DNA of 64,000 nt, taken from contig RPFO01000392.1 in the NCBI GenBank assembly GCA_009746045.1, positions 440,452 through 504,451 on the forward strand. Direction: 5' to 3'. The translations under genes and the position numbers were made by a program. This document shows positions 9,339 through 37,894 of the stretch, piece after piece (the stretch's first letter is position 1; each line of letters begins with the position of its first letter). The notes beneath the pieces are model-generated. The model ran no database searches, was not told the DNA's origin, and was given only the letters and a program-made list of their open reading frames with translations. This stretch comes from Mesostigma viride (Eukaryota > Streptophyta > Mesostigmatophyceae > Mesostigmatales > Mesostigmataceae).

Positions 9339-9996
9339 AGCTGCGAAAGTGTGAGAGGAGAGTGTTGGGTGCGTTGAGCGAGTGGGATGCGAGTGGCGAG
9401 ACGAGGTGGGGAGGCGGCTTCTATACCTTGCTGCCACTTCTTGACGAGATCTCCCGTGGTCGAGTGCTGAAGTCCGCATATCGCTTCGTGGCTCGCCACG
9501 AGCCGCTAGATAGGCGCGTGCAACCGTAACCGTCGTCGTAACCGCGTAAAAGTGCCCCCGTGGACACTGGCGACCACGGGATTTTTTTCTTCTAGAAGCG
9601 TAACCGTAACTGTCTTGTCCCCGTGGACCGTGGAAGGCCACGGGATTTTTTTCCGCGGCGGCGTAACCGTAACTATCCGATTCCGTAACCGCGCAAAAGT
9701 TTCCCCGTGGACAAAGTAACCGCCGGATATTTTTTCCCGTGGCTGCGTGGCCGCGAAAACCCTGTCCCCGTGGACAAAGTAACCGCCGGAAAGTTCTCCC
9801 GTGGCAGCGTGGCCGCGCAAATAAATATCCCCGTGGTGGACCGCGGCCCAGTAACGGCCGAAAAGTGGCTACGTGGCTAATTCAGCACCTTGTAACCGCC
9901 CGGCGGCCTGGAAGGTATAAAACCCGGTGCACGACCACGGGGCTCTCACCTCGCTCTCACTAGCACCTGATATCTAACTCTCTCTCTCTCTCAGCT
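9339..9996. promoter_or_regulatory. Bidirectional promoter with diverged TAACCG / CCCGTGGAC repeats
   Basis: This region separates divergent genes starting at 9338 (minus) and 9997 (plus). Between about 9520 and 9900 a loose 70-80 bp unit repeats: TAACCG words, CCCCGTGGACAAAG, a T-run, then CCCGTGG. Plus-strand TATAAAA at 9916-9922 is 81 nt before the ATG at 9997. Minus-strand TATAGAAG at 9425-9418 is 87 nt before the ATG at 9338. Both leaders are CT-rich. Confidence 0.6.
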
Positions 9997-10827
9997 ATGG
10001 CCGACCAGTCCACTTTGGTGACGTACAAAGTCCCAGAGCTTTATGAACTCCGTCAGAAAACTGATCCCTTCGGTGACTTCTCTGAGTACAATGTCTTGTG
10101 CGTGGGGGAACTCGATGTTGTGGGAGCACTCGCGGCTGAAACCGTGCGAACGGGGATGTGTACGATCACCAAGGTGACAGCTCACGTTATGGAGCGCTAT
10201 GCGAGCATGGGGGGCTTCGCAACCTCTCTGGACATGCTTTATGCGCATTGCATGCTCGTTTCTCCCACTAATGCCAAGAACAGCAAATGTGTGGCTTCTT
10301 ATGGGATGACCGTGAGGGACGGGAAAGTGGTCAAAACAAGGCCTTTCGGCTTTGACGCGGTATGGAATCCTTCCCCGGAGCTGATCCTGGTCAACTGGCC
10401 CATCAACACGGCTAAGCAGCCTTACACGATTCTCAACGTGGGCATCATCTGGCCTCCGGCGTTCTCCGTGGCCGACATGACCGAGAAGGATCTGCTTCCC
10501 TCCGCCCCCGGCGCCCCGAAGACGCGCTTGGAGAAAGCCATTGAGAGATATAACATCCCCCTGAGAGGTCACTGGATGCCTATCACCTCTCGCCTGGTTT
10601 CCGCGGACCAGCTCGCTGGACCCACGGAGGAAATTCAGGAAATTCAAAGGAAGAAAGAAGCGGCTTGGGTGGAGATTCAGGATGCTGAGAAACGTGCCTG
10701 GCAGGAGCAGTGCCAGAGGATCCGGGAAGACCACATTGATAGGATGCAGGCCGAGATGAAAAAGGCTAATCCTTCCACTGAAATTGTCGTTGCTGGAAAG
10801 CAAGTGGATGTATCTCTGGTTCAGTAA
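9997..10827 (+). CDS. Unknown 276-aa protein of the virus-like block
   Basis: An intact frame from ATGGCC with a CT-rich leader and TATA box at -81. The N-terminal two thirds mix hydrophobic strands (ELILVNWPIN, YTILNVGIIWPP) with a conserved-looking MCTITKVTAHVMERYASMGG segment. The last third (about 205-265) is a charged coiled coil (EIQEIQRKKEAAWVEIQDAE). No signal peptide, membrane segment or known motif is seen. The strand-rich body plus coiled coil would suit a structural or movement-type protein, but no function is claimed. It shares promoter layout and gene-end motif with the flanking genes. Confidence 0.65.
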   Translation: MADQSTLVTYKVPELYELRQKTDPFGDFSEYNVLCVGELDVVGALAAETVRTGMCTITKVTAHVMERYASMGGFATSLDMLYAHCMLVSPTNAKNSKCVASYGMTVRDGKVVKTRPFGFDAVWNPSPELILVNWPINTAKQPYTILNVGIIWPPAFSVADMTEKDLLPSAPGAPKTRLEKAIERYNIPLRGHWMPITSRLVSADQLAGPTEEIQEIQRKKEAAWVEIQDAEKRAWQEQCQRIREDHIDRMQAEMKKANPSTEIVVAGKQVDVSLVQ

Positions 10828-10841
10828 ATGATCCTTGTGTA

Positions 10842-10860
10842 TTATTTTTATTAATGAAAA
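10842..10860 (+). terminator. Gene-end motif after the 276-aa gene
   Basis: TTATTTTTATTAATGAAAA lies 15 nt past the stop at 10827. It is one of the clearest copies of the shared motif. Confidence 0.55.
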
Positions 10861-11211
10861 ACCATTTTCACACAAACTTGAATACCAACAATGAGTCAAA
10901 CACAATTGCATGCCAAGTGGCAAAATACTTCAAGTAGTATTTCCGGACGGGTCCGTACACTATCCGTAAGTCGTAACTGAAACCCTGTTGATAAGCCCAT
11001 ACGGCGTCGCGTCGTTGGTAACCGAATTCCCGTGGATAAGGCCGTACAGCGCCGCGCCACTCGTAACCGAAATCCAGTGGATAAGTAACCGAAACTCTGT
11101 GTCCCCGTGGACAGCCGCTCCCGAGAGGTACAAAGACTCCAAGTTTGCGACTTGTTTCCCATCTCGCTCTCGTTTTCTCTCGCGCAATCCCTCTTGCACT
11201 CTCATCCATCC
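10861..11211 (+). promoter_or_regulatory. Promoter with GATAAG and TAACCG repeats
   Basis: (G)TTGATAAG or GTGGATAAG words recur across about 10987-11090, mixed with GTAACCGAA words. A TATA-like TACAAAG at 11129-11135 lies 83 nt before the ATG at 11212, and the leader is CT-rich (about 11160-11205). The layout matches the promoters at 5116-5485 and 9339-9996. GTGGATAAG also occurs at the left edge of the window. Confidence 0.5.
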
Positions 11212-12189
11212 ATGGCTCCCGCTACCAGGTCCTCTGTTCGCCTCAACAACACCCCGCTGTTCCCTCTCTCCTTGGCAGCCATATCCAAGCGAAAGAAGCA
11301 CGCCTGCAAGAAGCCTGTCCTCGTGGAGCACAGCGACGAGTCGAACCCCGTCAAGGACTCCGCTTTCGACTTGGTGAGGCCGCGTATCTGCGACACCTGT
11401 TTCCACATGCCGACGGACTTTTTCTACCTCTTCAAAAACGACCAAGGCTCCGTCGAGTGCAAGTGCGATGGCTGCGTCAAGGCCATCCCTCAAATCGCCG
11501 ACTTCGTGCACAAGTACTCGGATTCGCTCATGCGCTACCGAGTCCCTGAGCAAGATACGCCACCTCGCCGCTCCTATTCGTGCGTGGAGTGCATGTCGTA
11601 CGTCACTGGAGCTGCCTTCGTCCACGATACGCCTGCAACGCAGCATATGCGCAACAAGACCACTCTGTGCGAGCCCTGCTACCAAAAGAAGGTCGTGATC
11701 GCACTTCGCAAGTTGAAGGTGGCCGAGAACGAAGACAAAACACAAAAGGAGAACGAGCTCGTGCAGAGTTTCGTGAGGGACTGGAAGATGGACACGCAGG
11801 TCGGGGAGCAAGGGACTTCTCTCTACCTGCAGAACTCGAACGTGGCGAGCTGTTGGCCCCCGAAGGAGTGCTCCACCTGCACGGTGAGGTTCTTGCACGA
11901 CGTCATGTCTGCCTATATTGTCCCGGACCAGTTCTCGGACCAGATCCGCGTCCGCTGCCACAATTGCGCAAGGAACGCGCCCTTCAAGGCGAAGATCCTC
12001 TTGGAGGGGTACAGCCAAGACAACGGCATGAAGAAGCTCCTGGAAAAACCAAAAGACCAGAGGGACGAGTTTGTCCCCCTCGGAGTCAACTTGCAGCCCA
12101 TGAACAGAGCCGAGGAGAAGCAGTTCCTCCGCGGCGTGCTTGACCTTCTCGTGACTGAGGGAATTCCTGCGCTCTTCGGGCGCAAGTGA
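11212..12189 (+). CDS. Cys-rich zinc-binding protein of unknown family (325 aa)
   Basis: The frame is open further upstream, but ATGGCT at 11212 is chosen because it follows the CT-rich leader and matches the ATGGC starts of the other genes. Six Cys pairs form three likely zinc sites: CDTC with CKCDGC, CVEC with CEPC, and CSTC with CHNC. Each first pair is separated from its partner by about 20-45 residues, as in treble-clef or cross-brace fingers. A basic N terminus (AISKRKKHACKK) could direct nuclear entry. No helicase, protease or nuclease motif is seen. The damaged gene at 467-2106 also has several CxxC pairs, and the two may be distant relatives. A zinc-dependent RNA/DNA-binding or regulatory role is likely but not shown. 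Confidence 0.65.
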   Translation: MAPATRSSVRLNNTPLFPLSLAAISKRKKHACKKPVLVEHSDESNPVKDSAFDLVRPRICDTCFHMPTDFFYLFKNDQGSVECKCDGCVKAIPQIADFVHKYSDSLMRYRVPEQDTPPRRSYSCVECMSYVTGAAFVHDTPATQHMRNKTTLCEPCYQKKVVIALRKLKVAENEDKTQKENELVQSFVRDWKMDTQVGEQGTSLYLQNSNVASCWPPKECSTCTVRFLHDVMSAYIVPDQFSDQIRVRCHNCARNAPFKAKILLEGYSQDNGMKKLLEKPKDQRDEFVPLGVNLQPMNRAEEKQFLRGVLDLLVTEGIPALFGRK

Positions 12190-12222
12190 TGCAGTATAGG
12201 AAACACGATTGAGTGATATTAT

Positions 12223-12240
12223 TTATTTTTATAATGAAAA
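12223..12240 (+). terminator. Gene-end motif after the Cys-rich gene
   Basis: TTATTTTTATAATGAAAA lies 34 nt past the stop at 12189 and ends just before the start of the next ORF. Confidence 0.5.
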
Positions 12241-12244
12241 GACA

Positions 12245-12844
12245 ATGATCATTGTGTCCATCATCAAAGCACTACTGCTGTACTATCTCATACTCGCGAA
12301 CATAGCCTTAGCATACGACCACCTGTATTCGGGGCACACGCGCGAATCGTACGAAACCTACCCCTTATCTAAACGTATTAAGCTTGCATTGTTCACGCCC
12401 GTATTTATTCCGGCCATGGTCCTATTCGGGGGGCCTTGGGGGCGCTACCCCCCACCCGCTGGAAGACCACGGGACTTAGCCGATTTTCACAAGTCGCGCA
12501 ACCCGGGAAAACGGGTCACTTTCGCGGAGCGTAGATGCCTCGTTGCCGCAGCAGTTGGAACTGCCGGGAGGGTGCGTGCGGGGCTGATCATGGCAACGCA
12601 CGTAAAAATATGCCACTCCCTCGTTTCTTTCATTTTTGTCATCCCATTTGCGCAGGGCGCTTCAACAACTTCTAGAGCGAAGCCCAGCCTGATTTTTTGC
12701 TGGCTCTGTAGTGTAGACCTGCGCTCATCACTGAATATCGCCTGCGATCGTTGCGAAATGAAGCATGAATACGCATTGCGCTGGTTGAGTCGACGCTGTA
12801 CAGTGGAACCTGCTTTTTCGGCATCCGGATCCAAGGTAGGGTGA
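12245..12844 (+). CDS. Small membrane protein ORF, probably chimeric at its 3' end
   Basis: The ATG at 12245 opens a 200-residue frame. Residues 1-22 form a strong hydrophobic segment (MIIVSIIKALLLYYLILAN), and a second lies at about 51-66 (ALFTPVFIPAMVLFGG). Then comes a short basic part with KRVTF at about residues 93-97. This half looks like a small viral membrane protein. After about residue 100 the composition changes to low-complexity translation like the flanking non-coding DNA, so the original stop may have been lost at an insertion edge. The right boundary of the virus-like block is therefore placed near 12.5 kb (inference). Confidence 0.4.
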   Translation: MIIVSIIKALLLYYLILANIALAYDHLYSGHTRESYETYPLSKRIKLALFTPVFIPAMVLFGGPWGRYPPPAGRPRDLADFHKSRNPGKRVTFAERRCLVAAAVGTAGRVRAGLIMATHVKICHSLVSFIFVIPFAQGASTTSRAKPSLIFCWLCSVDLRSSLNIACDRCEMKHEYALRWLSRRCTVEPAFSASGSKVG

Positions 12845-15800
12845 AGCCAGCCCCGTTCCCCTTCCAGATTTTCTGCCTGTCTCTTTCCCCGAGGCTCGTG
12901 AAAGCGCCTCGTTCATGTTACGCCGGACGCCTCGTCAAGCATCGCTGCTCGAGAGGGAGACGTAAGCCATGGCCAGCCTCCCCAAACAGCGTGATGTGCG
13001 CCTGTTCATTCTTCCAAGTGTAATTCATGGCGTAGGAAGCTGAGCCTGAAGGCAACAAACAGAAGGTACATGTCCTGTATTCAACAGTCAGCACATATAG
13101 GTGTGTTGATGTGCAACCCTGGAGCTTATCCAGCTTTCACAGGCCATACAACACGCTGCTGGGGCTCCACTTTAGCGGACCTGTTGGTAAGTATTTCAAC
13201 CTCTTTCCTTGGCCAGATTATAATGCACCATGTTTATGAATGATGGGCGGCGTGTTCTGATCTGGGGCTGGGAGGCACGAAGAAACCAGGGGGGAGCCCA
13301 GGTATGTGAAGTGCGCAGATGTTGTTGCTGCCTTGGGAAACCCAGGATTCATTGCCCTTGTTACATTCAGATATGTTGAAGCAGGCTGAGAATTAAGTAC
13401 TATACATGGAAGGGGGCTGATTTGTCTTTGATATGGTTGCTGCCTATGATGATGAATATTGTTGCGGGCACAACAGAGTGCACAATGGGCTTACAGCATT
13501 GCGTAAGAGGCATGAATCTCACCAGGACACCTTCTACGGGCTCACAACAACATCACAATAACGATTACCAAAGTGCTTGCTGCCACACCACTGCCACATC
13601 ACTCCCCACCACCCCAACACACCTACCACTGTTACGCCGTTGTTAGCAGTGCCACGATTGCATAGCAATACCAACATTCCTGTCGTTAGCATGGAGGACC
13701 ACCAGGTGCATCGTGTGCGCATACCCATGTGACAGATATTATAGACTCCCACCAGGAGCAACGTCCACCACCATGAGTCTCGCCTGTTGGTGTAACTGCT
13801 GGCAGTGTCCCTACAACTCAGTATGGAATCTGCCATTAACGATAACGCCAGGCCCTGCACCATTGCTGCCACAATCTGCCATATTGACTTCGCCCATCGC
13901 AGCCTTGATCGTGATTGCAGCCACAAGTTCCTGCCGGCCCTCTTCATCTCTTCTATCGTAGCACCAGAAACTGGGGCCACATTTAGCAGCATCGGCAGCT
14001 GACATAGCTGGCACCTGGCACAACAGATAATGCCAGTAGTATCAAAGAAGGCACCCTACTGCTCACCATTGCTATCAATCACTGGCATGATCAATCTGTC
14101 ACTACCACTTGCCAGCACCACAGAATATCATGACCTGGTGTGTTGCCACGGAAATCTGAATGGAGAGCTTTCACCACAAGCCCACCCCAATGAGTTGGTT
14201 TGCACACTACACCACTGTTGGCTGTACCGTGCCACCTGCCACATAAATTTCCCTTCCATCATGCAGCAGTAGCAACATAACCTCAAGGCTAGACCATAAC
14301 GTCTATCTGCATAACGATAGCCTTCATGATCGCTGCCTCGTGCCACTGGCCATACTACTGCCATCTGCATTACTTTCTACCACATGTGCCACTCTCTTCT
14401 GCATCACTAGATCCCACTACTGCTGCCTGACCTGCCTGCTGCCAGCACCTTCGCTGGCATCTGCTCATGGCATGCCCATGGCCACATCCTCCATCTGCCG
14501 TGCATAGCCCATGCTTCACTAGGATTGGTAGTCCAGGGTGCACGATGAACAACACATAAAAAAATGCCCATGCACCTTTAGAAGATTGTTTGGCATGCGA
14601 GCTAGCTGGCTAGTTAATGTGCTAGAGATGTTAGATAGCAACTGCAAGCAAATGTAGTGTGCAGCCATGTTTGCTTCGAACCACTATTTGACTTGCCAAC
14701 TAGTTGCTCTCTCTCAACACGCCCCACCATTGGAATGTTGGTAGTTAATACTATTGATGTATCAAAGAGACAACTGTTCATGTATTTCCATGATGAAGTG
14801 CATGCCACATGTATGGGTGGAGATAACCAAGTTGGAGTTCAACCTTACCTCAGCTCGTACTGTTATGGGGTATGAACTTGTAAGGAAATATTATATGATG
14901 TTGGCTGCTGTCACGTGTCACTGTGACACATCGTCATCTGTGGTGTGACTGAGGTAATACTTGGCAATCATGTTCAGCATGCTCTATTTAAATTGCATTA
15001 AAAATTTCAGCTCTGTCTGAACTCATTTGCGCTACCTGTGGTGCATTATATATCCAAATTTTGCGCGAGAGTGACGCGTGACAGCAGAATCATGTAACTA
15101 GTTGGTGTTCAATCAAGGTGCAACTTTGCAGCCAGCCTGCAGATGTTGCAAGTAAAGTGTTTGCTTACTTCCAGCTTAATCTGAGCTCATTTGCACTGTT
15201 GGGTGCATTTAATGATCCATAAAATGCTCCAAATGACCGTATTTGTGACGGTTGACAGCATAATTTCTGGCCATCCCATCTCTATTTCGGGTGCAACTTA
15301 GTACTTGAGCTGCATATGTTATATTTAATGTGTCTGCCCATTTCCAGGTCAAAACGACATTAATTGTGTTGTTTGTGGAATTAATTATGAATAAAACTGG
15401 CAATTTCGGCGTTTTTTATGCTTTTGGACGTCACCATTCTGTGAGCACCAAGTGGCCAACCAAGGTGTGACTTGGCACAGTAAATCTGGGTACCATGGAG
15501 AAGCCAGCCACCAAGTTTGACCATCATCCGAATATTAGTGCAGCTAGGAGGAGTAAGATGGGTGTTTTTTGGCACTTTCAGACCGTTGTGGATGTGGATC
15601 GGGGGTGTACTAGATGTCATTTTGTTGGCAAAAATACTGCATATGTGAAAACTTGACCCGAACACCTGAAAATTACACGGACGTTGGGCACCTCTTGCGA
15701 ATTTGCATTTTTCGGGATAAGAACGAGTGGGAAAAATTCAATCAAATCCTGGTGCATGAAGAAAAAATATAGGCATGTAAACAATACAGTTCTTGAAAAG

Positions 15801-16218
15801 TGGCAAAAAACTGGGCTCGATTTGGCCACTGCAACTGCCTGAAACAATTAAAAAACTCTCAGTCCTCAGGAGAGGAATGGGGCTTTTGCTAACTTTGCTA
15901 GCATGTAAGTGCGGTCATACTACACACCACCGTGGCCACCAACCATCCCAATCAACTCATTTCCCTTCAAGCATTACAGGACAACACACTTGCATCATCA
16001 TACTTCAGGTATATCATACCTTATCATGCAGTGAGAGCCTATGCATGCATGTAGGGAAAGGGCTTGGATACCTACCAACAAAGGGTTATGTTATAAGTGT
16101 CAACCACCAATATAATAGGTAGGTTAAGCATATTTCCATTGTTTCTAGATAACAACAATAGATATGGCTATAACTGTTTTGCCTTGCCATGATGTGGCCA
16201 ACATAGTTGCTGCAGTGT
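12845..16218. other. Non-coding stretch, 3.4 kb
   Basis: No gene is supported. The region is rich in short CCAC/CACTGC words (13.5-14.5 kb) and contains a loose repeat at 14.94-15.48 kb. Frames here are short, mutually overlapping and without recognisable domains. Confidence 0.5.
14940..15480. repeat. Diverged tandem repeat of about 170 bp
   Basis: Three loose copies share the order: 'gaactcatttgc'-like stretch, AT-rich stretch, GTGACG(C/G)(G/T)TGACAGC, then '(a)ggtgcaactt'. The copies have diverged strongly, so the boundaries are approximate. Confidence 0.35.
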
Positions 16219-17905
16219 GAGCCAGTACGGCAATACGGCAATACGGCAAAACCTCGGCGTATTGCGTATTGCCGTATTATACGCGTATTATACGCGTATT
16301 ATACGCCAAAAAAAAAAAAGTGGTTTTTTGACCGGAAAAGTGGATTTTCAATTAGGATAAAATATTCTAAGGTGTTTATCCCATGGGCGTGCCTCTCAAA
16401 AACTCTAGCTAATGTCTCAATCTTGATGAAAAACAATACAATGCACGTAGAGGTCGCCGGTAGCCGTTTGACACTCACTTGGTTGTCTCATCAATTGTAT
16501 GAAGTGTAATTAATTAATTAATTAGTTAATTATCACGTGACTGCGTCACGTGGGTGCCAATACAAAGTAGAGGAACCTTCAACCCCTGTACACAATGAGA
16601 GGGAGGGAGGGCGCCCTAGCTTCTCTCACTGCCACCGCCCACCAGTCGGTGGGCAGGCCACATCGAGCGCTCTATCCACATCACGGGGCCGGGGCGCATC
16701 ACTGTGGGACAACCATTATTAACGATACCAGAGGTAGGCTGAAGCATAGCTGATGCTGTACAAGAAAGGTGAAGTGGGCTCAACGGGCGTCTGCTAAGGC
16801 ATAAGCAAATGGCCACGCTGAGCCATGGCTGGGCTAATGTGATTGCGTTCATGCCACTCTAAACCGTTGGGGCTACTCTAAGCCGTTGGGGCTAGATCAG
16901 TATACTATGCTCGAGAAATACATGGCAAGTCATGCTATAATGTAAAAGCTATGTCGATTGCCCTCTTCTAGACAGCTGGCTAGAATCTATTCTGGGGAGC
17001 CCTAGGGGGTGTCGACAGTTTGTTGTTTACATAAAGGTCATGAAGTGTGATACTCATCCACTGCATGGTATATAGATTGCTAATTGAACTAATTCCTTAT
17101 TACAACCATGAACTTATTGATAGGTATACGATTCGACCCAAAACCTTGATACAGTATGCAATAAAACGTGAACAGGATAGCACATACCAGATCAAAACCG
17201 CAGATTAATTACCTTCCTTGCTGGAGCTAGCCGGATGCCCACCTCATCGATGTAGCTGCGAGCCGCTTTCCTGGCCGTCGTCGCCAATAAAACATGTCAG
17301 CAATATATTTTACACATCTATCCGCGTACAAACGTATCGACTTATTTCCCGCCTAGTAACAGTTAGCACATGCACGGCGACCGACCTGGTCGCTGATCAA
17401 ACGAGGTTGCTGCACCGAGCATAGGGTCGAGACATATCTGCGCACACCCAGGCGTTGCCTGCCAATGATATACGCTGTTTAGGACCTATGGATCATGCCT
17501 GCAAAATTGCAGTTCAAAATGTCAAGCCATGCTCCCATACCAGTCAGATTTCTGCACCTCCATGGCCGCGGAGGTCAACTATCATATTTATGCAAGTCGG
17601 TCTCGTTTTGCCATCGTTTACCCACGCCGTCAACTGGCAGAGATGACAAGCGGGACCAACCGTAGGCCCGTACTCCCCAAGTACGGTTCAGGCTGCGTAC
17701 CTGCCTAGGTCAGCAACGCCAAAACTAGCTCTGGCGCCAAATTCCGGAGCCGGGCGCCGTATAATACGCGAAAAATACGTATTATGCGCCGTATTTGCGT
17801 TGAGAACGCAATACGGCGTATTTCTAGTACGTTAGTACGCCAAACCTCGCCGTATTGTATAATACGGCGTATTTACCGTATTATACGGCGTATTGGCGTA
17901 CGCTG
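16219..17905. mobile_element. hAT-like non-autonomous element (candidate)
   Basis: The left end carries CAGTACGGCAATACGGC followed by nested CGTATTATACGCG repeats (16219-16306). The right end (about 17755-17905) carries the inverse, closing with CCGTATTATACGGCGTATT and GGCGTACGCTG. Terminal CAG...CTG and dense sub-terminal inverted motifs are typical of hAT-type miniature elements. The 1.5-kb interior has no transposase. The target duplication could not be fixed by eye, so the class is uncertain. Confidence 0.45.
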
Positions 17906-19681
17906 AGTTGCTGGCACATGATGGCAGTGGTTTGTCACCAAGACTTTTCACTCACCCGTAAAAGCTTGAATGCACCCTTGACGCAGCCCGTGGCCACACA
18001 ATCATGCAGTATGAACGTAGCAAAAGAATAACTAACATCTACGAAGGTGTTTAAACCTGCACAGCTCCTAAAAACCTGCACAACTACACTGGGTTAAGGC
18101 AAATGCCTGCTAACATCATCTGAAAAGGGGGTTTTAGAGAGGGGCAGGCAACGGTCAAGAAAGAGCATCAAGACTTGAACCTGACAACGCCTCGCAAGCT
18201 TAAACTCATGTAAGAACATCAAGAAACGAAGAGGCAACGATTATCCGGCTTTACCTGGCACGGCTGGCGTTACCTTGGCCCAGGCGGTGCCCGCAAAAGT
18301 GGCACTTTGCGGCACATAGACCATGACGTGACAGAATGGTCGAAATCATCAAATCTATACTGTCACTCAATTTATTCTAATACGATCGATGCATGTTAAA
18401 ATGTAGAAAGAAACCTATCAGCCATTGAAATTGCGCCGGAAAGCAAGCGCAGTCATCAATTCCGTCGACCTGCCTTATCGCAGTTTTTTCCAGCAAGAAC
18501 AGTGCCGACACCGGGTAAATCGCATCCCCGCGAGCTAAAAATTGATTTATATCATCTTTAGAGCATGTTAAATCTATTTCCTGAGTTTGGACAGCTAACT
18601 CGTCCGCAAACGTAAACTGCATGCATGGGCGCGAGCCGCCATGGCTAGGTCGTGCATTTCCGGAACTCGCGTTTCACGTGGAAAAGTACCCTTACCACCT
18701 GTACTTTGACCGTACATTTAGCCGCTCATACCAAATCCAAAAAAATCCCAAAAATATGTCCAAGAAAGATCTTTTCACGTGGTATTTGAATAAATTTTGA
18801 GAGAATTTTTTTTTCAAACATTCTGACCGGGGCGAATTTTCTACGAAACCCAAAAACTCGGTCCTCTAGAGAGGACTGAGTTCAACTCAGTCCTCCGTAG
18901 AGGACCAGAGACAGACGACGAGTTAAGTAGGCTCGCATGCGTGGAATAACACGTATCAGCCATGGTACGTGTGGGTGCAGGGCAAGGAACAAGCGCTGCA
19001 TGCATGCCGCCAATACAAGGACCGCGCGTCCGGGTGCCATGCAGACCAGGGGGCGGTCTGACCGCCCCCGGCCTGGAGGTCGAGGCGGTCTTCACTTCGA
19101 TCCTGTTGTATTGCACCCACAGTTGGGGCGGCCTGCACTATGATGCATGCAGAGTCAGTCCTCTGAGGCCTGCATGCCCACTTGAGGCAGTGAGCTAGAT
19201 TGAGGCAGTTAGCTAGGGCGCCCTCGATCAGATCGATGATGATCCCTCCTTCTAGCTCGCGTCGTGTCATGGCCGGGTTGATCAAAGGTTTACCCACGTG
19301 AAGCATGCAGTCTAGATATACGTGCGAGTTCGATGATCGACGCGCCCTTGGAATTGAAGGGGATGTACGTGTCCTTGTAATTTCTTTAATGCTTCGATGG
19401 TTGCCACGTACCGGCCGGTGGGAAACATTATTTGTCGCTGGCTATTACGTTCCATTTAGTTATAATGGCCACATGCGCGTGTCTGCAGGCCTTGCATGTC
19501 TCTGTTACCGTGCATAATTTGCATAATTTTAATTCTATATGAATGAAATTAATTGATTCTTTTAGAAGTAGTAATACGAATTCCGTCACTGCAACCAGCC
19601 AACCACTGCAAATGAGTCAAGGTGGCGTCCATGAGAGTACCGCACAGCGGACTCAGCTGCCTAGAAAGCTGCAGCATATGG
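17906..19681. other. Non-coding stretch downstream of the helicase gene
   Basis: No gene is supported. A strong hairpin lies at 18861-18906, and the last part probably holds the 3' UTR and terminator of the helicase gene. Confidence 0.45.
18861..18906. repeat. Long perfect-stem hairpin
   Basis: AGGACTGAGTT directly abuts its inverse AACTCAGTCCT (18873-18894), and outside these GTCCTCTA pairs with TAGAGGAC. The result is a nearly uninterrupted stem that could be a small foldback element or RNA hairpin. Confidence 0.45.
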
Positions 19682-37398
<17,717 letters not shown>

Positions 37399-37894
37399 CG
37401 TCCCTACTTAAGTAACTATGCCCGCACTTTCGACGCCTTTCGACAGAATACTTATCACGTAGCACTCGTAAGGATTCAAAGAAACATCATCAGTTTCGGA
37501 GACCCCTCCAAACTGCAAGGGTGTAGTGGTGCACGGCTTGGCGTGCTCGCCATGTTCGATAGCTTAAACAGGTCTGGCGGGAGTGCTACACTAAAGGTAT
37601 CCAATTGGTACCGGAAATGGACTGGTCATGCTCAGTGCTCGCTTATCAATCATCGGCTGCATCCAGCATCATCAATCAAGGCTCAAGCACGTAAATTATG
37701 CTGGCCCAAAGAAATATGCCGGCCGGGGTACCAAATGGCATAATCATGCATAATACCATGCAGTCCATTATGTATGTACCGGTATGTACTATGTACTGTA
37801 CCTTCCGCAACCATAATATGTAATACCAGGTGTAATACTGCCAACTTTCTCAATGCCTTCCGCAGTTTGTCCGGCGCAGCGCTATGTTTGTCTA

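Noticed and set aside
9991-10923. Minus-strand frame of 310 codons
   Set aside because: Antisense shadow of the intact plus gene at 9997-10827.
10960-12018. Minus-strand frame of 352 codons
   Set aside because: Antisense shadow of the Cys-rich gene at 11212-12189; it crosses promoter repeats of that gene.
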